Origin: Cladopsammia gracilis
Lineage: Eukaryota; Cnidaria; Anthozoa; Scleractinia; Dendrophylliidae
Assembly (NCBI GenBank): GCA_022457155.1
Contig: JAJGOT010000309.1
Location: 983,796 to 1,047,795 of the forward strand
Length of the DNA: 64,000 bases
Direction: 5' to 3'
The translations under genes were made by a program, and so were the position numbers. The notes beneath the pieces were generated by a model. The model saw nothing but the letters and a program-made list of their open reading frames with translations, made no database searches and was not told the origin of the DNA. Shown here piece by piece: positions 44,432 to 56,134 of this stretch. Each line of letters begins with the position of its first letter. Positions within the stretch are counted from its first letter, which is position 1.

Positions 44432-47400
44432 TCAGTCTATCTTTGTTTCCTTTGAAGGCAGCAAAGCTTCTCGAATCTTGCTCGCCAGTTCCACAAAGAT
44501 CAAAGTACCCCCGAATACAAACACAGTACCAAGCCAGTGGTACAGTGTGAAGGGATTCCGGAAGTAAAAAATAGAGAACATCAGGCTCATGAACTTGCGC
44601 AGCGTGACAACAAGCGTGACAGTCAAAGAAGTGCACTCTGACGTCAGTATGTATACACTTCGAATGCAGATATATTGCGTTACCACGTTACCAACAAGAT
44701 ACGCCCACATCTTGGGGATTTGAAAGTGGACACCAAGTAAAACCAGTGGAGCTGTAAAAGATTTAAAATACAATGTTGAAATAACTGGCCGCAAGAAAAA
44801 GTGATTTTTGTTTTCCTGAGACCCGCAATGCCAAAGGAAACACTGAGGGTCGAGGGAAACAAAACTCGTTTAGAAAAGAAAAAAAGATAAAGTGTTTTGC
44901 TATACCTCCCAACTGAAATAAAAAAAACGAAAAACCACGTGATGTTAACGTGGGGTATTGGTGGACAAAACTAGCAAAAATGTTTGCACGTGCATTAAAA
45001 ATTTCAATTATCAAAAACAACATTTACACAAGCGTTAAAAAAAGTTGATTAGCAAAACAACAGTATGCACGTGCGTTAAAAGGTTACTTAGCAAAACAAA
45101 ATTTCTGCATGGCAGAAACATTATACGTTTTTGTACATTTGTTCGCCACTAAAACAAACATGCATGGTTATAATTGCGATTAACAGAAAGAGATGGCGCT
45201 TCCATGTGACCACGACCGGCTTTCGAATGGAATGGAAGGCCAGATTGTGACAACCGAGTTTTTTTGTTGTAGGTACCTTTGAAGATTCCATCCGTGGGAT
45301 TCCAAATTTTTAGTTCACGGCATATTTGAAAAATATTCCGATAGCCCCTGTGCTTACCAAAGATGGGGTTGCGCCTTCAGACAATTCCTTCTGGAATAAC
45401 CCATTCCGCGTGACAATTACAAGGTACGCGACCTGTTGTTTCTCTAGTCTCTTACGTCGCCAGTGGGAACCAAGCTTTGTTTCTCCCTGCACCCGAGGGA
45501 ACAAACAAACAAGGTGGACTCAAGATCAAACTTACCAGACGAGTTAAAAACAAAAATGTGCTGATAGATGTCCTTTGAAAGCAGCAGAAATCCTGGTAAC
45601 GGTAAAGAGTGCTACAAGAAATAAAGAAAGCAACAAGTATATCGTTCATTATTCCAACAAGTATATCGTTCATTATTCCAACAAGTATATCATTTATTAT
45701 TCCAACAAGTATATCGTTTATTATTCCAACAAGTATATCGTTTATTATTCCAACAAGTATATCGTTTATTATTCCAACAAGTATATCGTTTATTATTCCA
45801 ACGAAAAAGCGGCAGTTTCTTGCTGTTGCGGATGTTGCGTCACCATATGACTTAAGCTTGGTTCCCACTAGCGATGTAATTGACGTAAGCGGAATCGTAA
45901 GCGGAATCGAAATCGTTAGAACGATCTAGTGGAAATCAAAACGACGGAAGCGGATGGTGAGCGACGGAAGCAGAAGCGGAATCGGAAGAAAAAGGAAGCC
46001 TTCTGATCCTTCCGATTCCGATTCCGATTCCGATTCCGATTGCGACTCCGTTTTTTAATTTCCACTAGAACGTAAGGCTTCTTACGCTTCCGACTCCAAC
46101 TCCGCTTCCGATTACGTCGCAAGTGGGAACCAGCCCTTAGACGACGTACAACAAAATCATCCTTTTAAATAATTTTATCCTTATTAACATTTTGTAAATT
46201 TTCTTACATGTACTTCATGAGATTAATGATTTTATTTAATTTTGTTTGGAAAAACATTGAATGCATTTGTATTGTCGAAAACAACACGTGCGGTAATAAA
46301 GCATGCTTGCTTGGTCTCATGTTCCTAAGGCCTGGTTCCCACTTGCGACGTTATCGGAAGCGGAGTCGGAGTCGGAAGCGTAAGGAGCCTTACGTTAGAG
46401 TGTAAATAAAGAAACGGAGTCAATTTTCTTTTTCTTCCGATTCCGCTTCTGCTTCCGTCGCTTACTATCCGCTTCCGTCGTTTCGATTTCCACTAGATCG
46501 TAAGGTTCTCGTCATTCCGATTTCCCTTACGTCGCTAGTGGGAACCAAGCTTAACCCTTTAGTCAAAGAGAAAGTGTAGTGGTAATAAAGCAGGCTTGCT
46601 TGGTCTGTGTAGTAGTGATTTGCCATAAAGAAAACGATTGTACTCACTGCATAGAACAGAGCCTCTCTGGGATGTTTCCCATGTTCAGCGTACATTTGTT
46701 CCTAAAGTTACCAAAGAAAAAGAAATGTTATCAGTTAGCTGTTTGATATTGTACTTTGGAGAGAAGCAGACTTAATTATTTTACTACGGCTCATAAAATT
46801 TTATACAAGAAAAGTCGTGTTTCTGATTCACTGTACTCCTATAGACCTAAAAACGAAAATAGATGTACACATTATGCTATTTATCATGCTGTGCAAGGTG
46901 GTTCTAAATTTTCAGTCTGTTGTAAAATCCTAACAATTTTGTCAGACCATTCGTGTGAAAGCTACAGAGCAGTATGTTCTGCTGAGCGCTGTAAGATTTC
47001 TCATCATTTAAGACAAAGGAATTAGCGTTTTTTCTGAATTTTGAACAATCAGGAGTGTAAAAGTTGTACTCACCTGATAAATGCCTGTTCTTGCAGAAAG
47101 AAATAATGCAAGTACAAGAAGTCCAACTCCTTCATCAAAATAACAAATTGAAATATACAGTTAAAACTGATCACCTCAGTTTTCAAACAGCAGGCCTATG
47201 ACAAGGCTCTGTTTTCTAATACTAACCCTAACCTTAGACTACCTTGCTTGATCGATCCACTTTAACAAGAACTAATTAATTCAAATATTTACTACATATA
47301 CATGTCAAAACAAATCAAAGTGAGCAAGACACATCAAATGTTCTACATAAAGTAGTGTATGTACCTTACCTATGCACCACCATATGTAGTCAGTAGAAGG

Positions 47401-50400
47401 ATCACCGGTAGATGCTTTAAACTCCTGAATACAATTAATGAAATTATCATACTTCTTATCATATGAATAACGCATGAAATAAGTAATTACATATTCAATG
47501 ACATTTGTCAGTTATTTGTTCAGTTGTAAAATCAGTGCACATGTTTAACCCATGCAAAATGCTAATGTCAATGCAAAATGCCAATGTCACAATACCGTAG
47601 TTTATAGGTACGTCCTCAAAGACAAACATGGTTCTCTTCTCATAGAGTTCTCTTCTCACAGAGTTTCCTTTGCTTTAGAGGTTTTGCACGGCAGCCATGT
47701 TGCATGGCAGGAACAATAGATTCTTTTCTCTATGGAAAAGGATGTTCTTTCTAATGCAAAACATTTTCATTGTTCCTGGCATGCAACATGGCTGCCGTGC
47801 AAAATCTCTATTCATGACAAAGTGTTTGTAACAGCTAGTTGTGTAACAAATAATTGTTTATTGGATGTTTTGATCAATATGTACTATTTAAGCAACAGAC
47901 CACACATCTCTATGGTTTATTGGCTCAATGAACCACGCAGGTTGGAAGAACACAAGAAGTGATTGTAAGTCACGCGCTGAAGGCGAGTGATTTACAAGCT
48001 TTTTTTAGTGACATTCCAACAACCCAAGTGGTTTATTGGCTCAATGAACCACGCAGGTTGGAAGAACACAAGAAGTGATTGTAAGTCACGCGCTGAAGGC
48101 GAGTGATTTACAAGCTTTTTTTAGTGACATTCCAACAACCCAAGTGGTTTATTGGCTCAATGAACCACGCAGGTTGGAAGAACACAAGAAGTGATTGTAA
48201 GTCACGCGCTGAAGGCGAGTGATTTACAAGCTTTTTTAGTGACATTCCAACAACCCAAGTGGTTTATTGGCTCAATAAACCACGCAGGTTGGAAGAACAC
48301 AAGAAGTGATTGTAAGTCACGCGCTGAAGGCGAGTGATTTACAAGCTTTTTTTAGTGACATTCCAACAAGCCAAGTGGTTTATTGGCTCAATAAACCACG
48401 CAGGTTGGAAGAACACAAGAAGTGATTGTAAGTCACGCGCTGAAGGCGAGTGATTTACAAGCTTTTTTTAGTGGCATTCCAACAACCCAAGTGGTTTATT
48501 GGCTCAATGAACCACGCAGGTTGGAAGAACACAAGAAGTGATTGTAAGTCACGCGCTGAAGGCGAGTGATTTACAAGCTTTTTTTAGTGACATTCCAACA
48601 ACCCAAGTGGTTTATTGGCTCAATAAACCACGCAGGTTGGAAGAACACAAGAAGTGATTGTAAGTCACGCGCTGAAGGCGAGTGATTTACAAGCTTTTTT
48701 TAGTGACATTCCAACAACCCAAGTGGTTTATTGGCTCAATGAACCACGCAGGTTGGAAGAACACAAGAAGTGATTGTAAGTCACGCGCTGAAGGCGAGTG
48801 ATTTACAAGCTTTTTTTAGTGACATTCCAACAACCCAAGTGGTTTATTGGCTCAATGAACCACGCAGGTTGGAAGAACACAAGAAGAGATTGTAAGTCAC
48901 GCGCTGAAGGCGAGTGATTTACAAGCTTTTTTTAGTGACATTCCAACAACCCAAGTGGTTTATTGGCTCAATGAACCACGCAGGTTGGAAGAACACAAGA
49001 AGTGAACACATTGAAGGCGAGTGATTTACAAGCTTTTTTTTAGTGACATTCCAACAACCCAAGTGGTTTATTGGTTCAATGAACCACGCAGGTTGGAAGA
49101 ACACAAGAAGTGAACACATTGAAGGCGAGTGATTTACAAGCTTTTTTTTAGTGACATTCCAACAACCCAAGTGGTTTATTGCACTGATAAACCATAGTCT
49201 GAGAAACATGTGGTGTATTGCTTTTATTCAATAACTATATTTTCCTGTGGTTTAAATACCAATATATAATAGTCAATGACCAATCAATGCATACATGTTA
49301 TATTCAGTTATAACACTGTATATTTTCACTCATTGTTTGTATGGATGTTTCCATTGTTTGTATGGATATTTCCTGGAACCATACTTTGTGACCATCTTTT
49401 TGAAGAGTTGCTAATTTAAAATTTCACTGGGTAGGCAACTAATTGAGTTACATAATTATCTTTATGTAAAGGAATACTTCTTACCAACTTTTTTGCTGAT
49501 GCTAGTGTGCACAGGCAAATCCCTGCAGTGATCACAAGGACTGAAAAATACTTGGACCAATGATATCTAAAAAATGTAAGAAAGGTTTCAATTATATATG
49601 ACCATATATAATTATAAGAAAATTAAAGTAATTTACCAAACAAGTACTTCTTCTATTATGTATGTTTTTCTACCATGACCATTACATTTTATGACAAAAC
49701 ATTTCAATCTATGGATTTCATTCATGATTAATTTGCCTAAAGTAAATTATACTTATGTTAACATACCTTCTCTTTAAAATAATCATTCCTAGAACCAGGT
49801 TGGCCACTAAAGAACCCTGCAAGAAATGTAATGAAAAATGTGGTGGTTGTTCAGTTTGGTTTCTATGCAATAAAATTTAATATTCAAACACAACAGAGTA
49901 GTTTCATGTCATATATCACATATGGGGGAGAGTGTTTCATGTAATACTTCTCAAACTGATCGTTAAATACAAAGAAACATTAGGCTGAAACAGTTTAACT
50001 GTATAACAGTATAACAGGATAACTGTAAAACAGGGTAACTCTATAACAGTATAACTGTATAACAGTTTAACTGTATAACAGTATAACAGGTTAACTGTCT
50101 GAGATACAGCATTTTTGATAATTATCCACATTGTTTCAATAGTATCCAAGTAAGTTTCAATCATCACGCCAACAATGCAGTGATTTGTCATTTCGATCAT
50201 CAATCTCCCAGTGAATCTTGTTGACCCTGAAGAAAGAGGGCCCTTGGAACATATTTGTGAGTCTCTGACATCACTTTAAATTTGATGGCAATCTTTCAGA
50301 ACTTCTGGAACACACAACCACATGTAAGGATGGAATAAACTCAGAGCTGTCTGCCATATTGGGGCTGATGGGGTCAGGGGGTTTCCCCTGGGGGTTTCCC

Positions 50401-53400
50401 CTGGCCATTACAGTTCTATTCCCCAACTACTGTGATGGACAAACAAGACAATGCTACAGTAACAAGGTGCTACTTGTTTTATTTCCCCAGCTGCTTTAAA
50501 ATTTAGTCGCTTTTGCAATAAGGTTGTGCAATTATTTAATTTCAATGTGATAAAAATATAAAAAGTATACTCACCGATCTAAAGATCATGTGTAATGGCA
50601 TACATGTAGGTTACATTAAAGTTGAGTGTGTAATTGTTAACCACACTTGTATACTCACCGATCTAAAGATCATGTGTAATGGCATAGGTACATTAAAGTT
50701 GAGTGCATAATTGTTAACCACACTTGTTGAGAAGAAGAAGACTACCATTGTCACATAATTGCTGAAAGAAAATAAGAAATTCAGTTCCACCTTTTTTGTT
50801 CTTGAGTTTGAATCTTCTAGTTACCTTCAGTTTCCATAATTACAAGTTAAGAATTTTGTGCCACATGTGGTGCTCATCAGGTATATAAAACCTACTGGAT
50901 GGCGAGGGGATGCAGATTAACAGCCACAATATTTAATCCAGCCATCTAATATATGAAAAAATGTTTAGTAAAGTTCCGCATCTTAAATTTTGGAGACTTT
51001 CAACTAGATTCTAGGTCCATTATGATTTCAGTAGTTTGCATATGGACAAAATACAAAAATAACAAAGGTCTTACTATACTATATCCAACTGGTTAACACT
51101 CTCTTAATGTACACTACTTCTCTCTATAATGGACATCCCGCTGGTTAATTACTATAACTGACTCTGCATGTACAAGACCTACACCTCTCTAAGATTGTCC
51201 CAACAGAGAGTTCACTGTGAAGTATCAATTGGAATTTATATTACCTTACAGGAATAACAGGTTTTTTGAATCCAAAGTTAGCAGTAAATATGAATCCTTC
51301 TACAGCAATAAACAGGAACTGGCAGAATGTTACAGTATTAACACAGCTAGGGTCTTCTCTGAAATAAAACAATTAATAAATTGGTTTCAATAAATTCTGC
51401 AACATTTCTTATTTGTACTTATTCGCCAATTTAATTAATTAACTTTGGTTTAAAGGGATGGGGGTAGGTTGCAATTTGCAGGTTAGAAAATTTTAAATTA
51501 AAAAAAACATCCTTCACATAATTAAAAGTTAAATACAGGTTGGTACAAAACGTGGACTCCCCCCTCTGGACCCCCTCTGGACCCCCATCTGGACCCCCAT
51601 CTGGAACCCCATCTTTTTCTTCCAAGAAATGGCCAAATGACAGTTTTGAGTTAATACACGTGTGTAAAGTGGAATAGGAACTGAAGAGAGCTATAAAAAC
51701 ATATTTCTCACCTTTACGATTGCACCATCAGCTCTTTACAAAAATGTAACTACCACTGACCAATTCTTACCTCGCTGTTAAAAATGGAGGTGAGTGTTTT
51801 TCGGGTTTCTTTATTATTTGATGTAGAATCTGGTATTTTCGGAGACAATCGTTATTTGTATTTGTAGTCACCAAGTGGACAAAGGAAAGCTGTTATCACC
51901 TGGAGCCCATAGAGTAATGGGCTCCTGTTATCACAGTCATCATCGACAGCAAGAAGTTCTAACCGCCCATTCTTTGTTAAATCCTGTAATGACATTAATG
52001 TCATCAGTGTTTCAACAGAATGAAACGTGTTATAAACGGAAAGTGAAATGTGACAAGAGCACATTGTGTTGCAATTTTGTCGAACCAAGCTAAAAAGGTG
52101 TGCAACACAGACAAGAAAAAATGGCTTTTGCAAGCAGCTGCAGACTTTCTTTTCATGGTAGGTATGTCATTATTATTTAATAATAGTCTCCAAAAATACC
52201 AGATTCTACATCAAATAATAAAGAAACCTGAAAAACACTCACCTCCATTTTAGCAGCCAGATAAGAATTGGTCAGCGGTAGTTATGTAAAGAGCTGATGG
52301 TGCAATCGTAAAGGCGGGAAGTATGTTGTAATTTTTTTATAGCGCTCTTCAGTTCCTTTTCCAGTTGCCCAGTTGTTTTTTATCTTCTGTTTATTTCAAT
52401 TTTAATATTTTTGTTTTACATTTTTTCCTACTCCGCAAACGTGCATTAATTCAAACAAAGTAAGCAAGGCTGGTGCTACGTAGAACATTTAACGTGACAA
52501 CAACATGACAGAGCCCAAACTGAAAGCCAAAATGCAACCGTGGACAGCTGTTTCGACCTGGTTGGGTCTCTTCAGCATGGTTTTGCGGCAAAAAGATAGA
52601 AAACGTTCACGCTGATTTTTTTCTTTTTTTTTTTCTATCTTTTCTTTTTGGCGCTACATGTATAACAAAAATCTATCTAGTGGAAATCAAGTTGTTTCCA
52701 AAAGGTTGTTGTCCAAGATAAGAAAAAAATTCTGCTAGATAATTTTTTCTCAAACTTTTGTTTAAGATAGGAAATACCGAATACTGCTTACATACAGAAA
52801 ATCAGAATAGGTTTCCGAACAAACTTTTTGAGATAAAGAGGAATATTTTATGCACGATTTACTTCCAGTTTGCACAATTTTACGCAGTATTTTCATTTGC
52901 AGTGAGCTGCGCGTGCTACTTTTTGATAGGAAAATCAGCTGATGCTTGTGTCATTGCATGACAAGAGCACGTCGCAAACGCAGCTGGAAACCCTTTCTAG
53001 CCTCCTCGATAAAGGATTTTATCCCTCGAATTTTGTATTTACATGTAGCCCCATTTAACTTCAATACTCTGTTTTTAACTATTTTGGTCATAGAAGAGGA
53101 GACAAGGAATGTGGCATGACCTAACTTCAATCTGTGATAAGTTGACATTTCAGTTACATTAAACTTCACTTATGAGAATATTTACAGTGTTATGCAATGT
53201 TTTTTTCTCTACTGTGTCTCAGTCTGTAACTATTTTTCTCCAGCTACATTTGTAAAATGCATGGTAGTGTAGGATTTAAAATGTTTCAAAATCACACAGC
53301 ATTTTCCACAATTTTTGTGACACTCTGCTGTGCTAAGTTTTAATCCGATTCATGTGGTAATTTTATCGTAAGCATGCATGCATGTGACAAAGTCACAAAA

Positions 53401-55266
53401 TTAGCTTAAATAACTTTCTGAGCCAGGCCATAATAAGAAGCAAGGGTTAAATATGGAAAGGGCTATTCCACAATATGTGAATCACAGCTTGGCAGAGAGA
53501 CTTTTAACTTTCATAAAGCTGGTAATAACACAACATGCCGTAGAGGATTGACATACTGTAATAATAACAATGATATCAATAACAAAATTTTCGATTGAGA
53601 TTGGTCATCATCCACTCACCTATTTCTTACATAATTGGCACATGGTCATATGGGTGTCCAACAACAGCTATCGAATTACAACTTTTTGTTACATGTATGG
53701 GATAGCTGTAATTGGAAACCTACATTGTATGCGTGTCAATCAGTTGTACTTAAATGGGTTATCTTTTCTTCCTACTTTCAAACTGACAGAAAATATCCTA
53801 GCTGTTTTGAGTGCAAAAAAAGTCCATGTAGACTTTTTAATCTTGAATTTTGTTATTGATGCAAGTAATTAGAAAATATAATTGAATTTCATGTTGTACA
53901 ATTAATTGGTTATCGTGTTCGTAATTTCAAAACGTCCTTGTGTGCTCAGCCAATTTGAAATTACTTACTTGATTACTCCCTGAATTGTACTCCACTCAGT
54001 CCAATTCCATTACTAATTCTTATAATTCAGATTGCTGTTATTTTTCTTGTTTTCTCACAGGTAGCCCAAGCTCAAGTGATGTTTACAGGTAACTGTTGCA
54101 TAATAGCGAGGGAGGAAGAGACAGTTGAACTAAAACTCGCTGGAATCGCTTCGAATCAACCCCAAAACCACTCAAGACACAAGTAAACACACAAAGAAGT
54201 TCAGGTGAGCCAGTTTTATTCAAATATCGTTCCTAATTTTACGCTCAAATTCGAAGTGAATTTTCCCCATAAAAGTCCTTATAAATTCGCTATTATGCAA
54301 CAGTTACCTGAAAACATCACTTGAGCTTGGGCTACCTGTGGTTTCCTACAGTTGCCTTAATCTCCTCAATGCTAGACAAAAGTTTATTTAAAAAATGGAC
54401 TCTACATTGTGAATCTTCGATTATGGAGTAGTTACACTACCAGCTAACTTCGAATTCTTAATTTCTTATGTATGTTTAAAAACCCAGTTTCACTACTCGT
54501 GAGGTTTAATTTAGACTACGAGTAGTCCCTCCTTTTTCCTCAGGGATAGTAGAGCGAGCGAAATGTGAGAGCGCGTGAAAATCACCCCACGCGAGAAAGG
54601 CGAGACGCACGGCGAGGAGAGAGAAAAAGGAGAGACTACAGACTACATTTCTCGCGTGGAGTGATTTTCACGCGCGCTCGCGTTTCGCTCGCTCTACTAT
54701 CCCTGTCATCCCTGAGGAAAAAGGAGGGACTACTCGTAGTCTAGGTTTAATTCCGGGCTGTGTCCTGGTGTACCGGTACACGACGGATTTTACATTGTAT
54801 TCTCTTTGTTTGTGATCTATTGTTTTCGTGTAGTTTATTGTTTAGTCCTTGTTTCGCCCTTTTTGTTACCGGTACACGAGGACAGAACCTAATTCTGTTT
54901 CAAATCGACCTCACACTGCGCGCTATTACAAATTACTCGTCCGATATGCGATTACTACTCCCTGAACTTTGAATTAACAAAAGGCAAGAGCTACCATCAT
55001 TTTAGAAATCTTTAGCAAAATATATACATGCATTTTAGTAGCTAGCGCGGTGTGAATTGCCGAAGGCTGTTAAGCTAAGTCTGCATGATGCTTGACAACA
55101 CGAACATCTCCCTGTAGTGTCTTGTATTGCATATGTTCAGTGCACGCACTGTAAACAAACAATTGAAAGATTTTACTTTGATATCTTACCTAACAAGTAA
55201 CTCCAGAAAAACCACATTAGAACAGCAGGCAGTAAAAACCAGGAAAATGGGAATGGAGGGATGCAT
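44432..55266 (-). CDS. SLC35B4: SLC35B4-type nucleotide-sugar transporter, 10 exons
   Basis: Drug/metabolite-superfamily antiporter of the ER/Golgi membrane; the human relative imports UDP-xylose and UDP-GlcNAc in exchange for UMP. Exons in coding order: 55190-55266, 51245-51358, 50659-50761, 49767-49816, 49485-49566, 47370-47424, 47074-47129, 46648-46701, 45536-45611, 44432-44751. All boundaries are GT-AG and phases agree throughout; total 987 nt, 328 residues (human protein 331). Diagnostic stretches: TACCSNVVFLELL (exon 1), FCQFLFIAVEGF, VVNNYALNFNVPMPLHMIFR, GSLVANLVLGMIILKR, SLPLPGF, ITQYICIRSVYILT-like VTQYICIRSVYILTSEC, SLTVTLVVTLRKFMSL and FRNPFTLYHWLGT. About 10 TM helices are expected. 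No dilysine ER signal at the C-terminus. Exon 3 has a partial tandem copy downstream. Start codon faces the SLC35A3-like gene. Confidence 0.93.
45632..45801. repeat. 24-bp tandem repeat (7 units) in an SLC35B4 intron
   Basis: Unit AACAAGTATATCGTTYATTATTCC. It starts about 20 bp upstream (minus strand) of the exon 45536-45611 acceptor, so it abuts the polypyrimidine tract. Confidence 0.9.
45856..46136. mobile_element. TTAA-flanked MITE (piggyBac-like), copy 1
   Basis: Ends GCTTGGTTCCCACTAGCGA and TCGCAAGTGGGAACCAGCC; flanks TTAA (45852-45855) and TTAG. The interior is a run of (CGGAAT/CGGAAG) and their complements, forming a near-palindromic sequence. Confidence 0.7.
46329..46550. mobile_element. 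TTAA-flanked MITE (piggyBac-like), copy 2
   Basis: Same family as 45856-46136: ends GCCTGGTTCCCACTTGCGAC and GTCGCTAGTGGGAACCAAGC, flanks CTAA and TTAA (46551-46554). It lies in the same SLC35B4 intron, 100 bp upstream (minus strand sense: downstream) of exon 46648-46701. Confidence 0.7.
47677..47809. repeat. 133-bp foldback in an SLC35B4 intron
   Basis: Arms beginning AGAGGTTTTGCACGGCAGCC and ending GGCTGCCGTGCAAAATCTCT are inverted over about 40 bp, including GCCATGTTGCATG...AGGAACAAT. Confidence 0.75.
47911..49190. repeat. About 117-bp satellite (11 units) in an SLC35B4 intron
   Basis: Units contain GTGGTTTATTGGCTCAATGA, CCACGCAGGTTGGAAGAACA, AGTCACGCGCTGAAGGCGAG and AGTGACATTCCAACAACCCA. 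They are nearly identical; the last two lack the GATTGTAAGTCACGCG block. The array ends about 300 bp before exon 49485-49566. Confidence 0.95.
49990..50095. repeat. GTATAACA-type minisatellite
   Basis: Degenerate array of GTATAACAGTTTAACT-like units in an SLC35B4 intron. Confidence 0.8.
50575..50658 (-). other. Tandem partial duplication of SLC35B4 exon 3 with its donor
   Basis: Repeats the last part of exon 3 (from GTGTGGTTAACAATTA to AGATCG) and the donor GTGAGTATA, 84 bases further downstream on the minus strand. The copy has a few substitutions and a 7-base insertion. Reading through the first donor meets an in-frame TAA before the second one, so only the first donor gives a full protein. 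Confidence 0.8.
51676..52357. mobile_element. 682-bp element with about 170-bp terminal inverted repeats
   Basis: AGGAACTGAAGAGAGCTATA... at the left is matched by ...CGCTCTTCAGTTCCT at the right. The similarity continues inward about 170 bp on each side (for example TTTATTATTTGATGTAGAAT near 51809 and its complement near 52203). It lies in SLC35B4 intron 1. No transposase domain recognised in the 330-bp centre. Confidence 0.85.
52536..52582 (-). ncRNA. Hammerhead self-cleaving ribozyme, canonical core
   Basis: Minus strand: stem I AACCAUG, CUGAAGA, stem II GACC-CAACCA-GGUC, GAAA, stem III ACAGCUGU, cleavage after GUC, then CACGGUU which pairs back with AACCAUG (6 of 7 pairs). Every catalytic-core base (C3 U4 G5 A6 G8 A9 G12 A13 A14 and the NUH triplet) is present. 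Stem III is a tiny palindrome, typical of Penelope-like/retrozyme hammerheads that work as dimers. The landmark GCAAGGCTGGTGCTAC at 52464 links it to the loci at 2762, 41668 and 42181. It lies in SLC35B4 intron 1 and in the sense orientation, so it would be present in the pre-mRNA. Confidence 0.8.
54056..54340. mobile_element. hAT-like MITE with about 50-bp TIRs (CACAGGTAGCCCAAGC)
   Basis: CACAGGTAGCCCAAGCTCAA... and its reverse complement ending CTTGGGCTACCTGTG match over about 50 bp. The flanks GTTTTCTC and GTTTCCTA are a partly matching 8-bp pair. Same terminal family as 55625-56134. Confidence 0.75.
54512..54743. mobile_element. 232-bp MITE with 9-bp target duplication (Mutator-like)
   Basis: Ends TAGACTACGAGTAGTCCCTC and its reverse complement match over about 50 bp, apart from a small indel. 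The exact direct repeat GGTTTAATT flanks both sides (54503-54511 and 54744-54752). Nine-base duplications suit MULE elements. Interior rich in CGCGAG/CTCGCG. Confidence 0.82.
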
Positions 55267-55460
55267 GTTTCACAGCTAAAACAGAAAGACCGAGTATAAC
55301 CGAGTGGAGACTGAGTCATAGTCATTAGATGAGTCATACTGCGACTGGCTCGGAGGAAGCCTGTTCGCAGGCTAGTCATACTCCAGATGGATCGTGTTAC
55401 CATCTGCACAAAACTACAAAAAAAAAATAAGATAAAGACCATTTTCGATTTATTAAAAGG

Positions 55461-55572
55461 CATACTTGGCTCCGAGACTTGGGGGAATAAAACAAAAGAA
55501 ATGAATAATTCAACGCTGAAACTCAATGTGATTTCTTTTGTTTTATTCCCCCAAGCCTCGGAGCCAAGTATG
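55461..55572. repeat. 112-bp foldback
   Basis: CATACTTGGCTCCGAGACTT... and ...GGCTCCAAGT-type right arm ending CCAAGTATG are inverted over about 43 bp with one or two mismatches, including GGGGGAATAAAACAAAAGAA. Confidence 0.85.
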
Positions 55573-55624
55573 AATTTTATTACATCGAAAGTGGTCTATT
55601 GGACCTTAAGTTGCTACGGCACGC

Positions 55625-56134
55625 ACAGGCAGCCCAAGCACAGTATGCAACGAAAGATTTATAGACTTTGTATGGTACCTCTTTCATATACCTTTCATTA
55701 AAAATGGCCCTTTCATATAGCCGTTACGTGCGTCTGTTTGATATATTTTGAAAGGCTCTTTTATAATACTTAAATGGCAGTTTTCCCTACCTTTTTTATA
55801 CTTCAACTCGTGTTTTCGCTACCCTTTCCTATTCTTCGTGTAATCCCAACCCTTTCATATACTTCAACTCGTGAAATCCCTACCCTTTCATATACCTCCA
55901 ACCTAAAAAAGGTACATCTTTCGGGCGGAACATCCACGTATAGCCCACTATAACGAGTACCCACCCCCCCCCCCCCCCCCGGCATCTACCTCGCTACCTT
56001 CATTTAGGCAATTCCTGTGTAACCTTATACATATTGATAAGCAATTTAGACTGCAATACTCTGTTATTAAAGAGTGAAGACTTAATTGGTAAATAAATAA
56101 AGAACCGTCACATACTGGGCTTGGGCTGCCTGTG
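55625..56134. mobile_element. hAT-like MITE with exact 8-bp target duplication
   Basis: Ends ACAGGCAGCCCAAGCACAGT and CTTGGGCTGCCTGTG, inverted. Flanked by CGGCACGC at 55617-55624 and again at 56135-56142. The interior holds CCCTTTCATATACTTC repeats and a poly-C run (55962-55980). It sits between the two SLC35 start codons. Confidence 0.85.

Noticed and set aside
44763..45023. Minus-strand ORF upstream of the last SLC35B4 exon
   Set aside because: It contains a MITE end (TATACCTCCCAACTGAAA) and the true upstream exon is 45536-45611, which fits phase and family.
45575..45929. Repetitive ORFs in 24-bp units
   Set aside because: Intronic minisatellite read as an 8-residue repeat; all frames open by chance.
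48919..49209. Minus-strand ORF across the 117-bp satellite
   Set aside because: Frame opened by the repeat; lies in an SLC35B4 intron without splice support.
50880..50950. Possible extra SLC35B4 exon (-)
   Set aside because: Phases of exons 51245-51358 and 50659-50761 already join perfectly and match the family; inserting this would break the frame.
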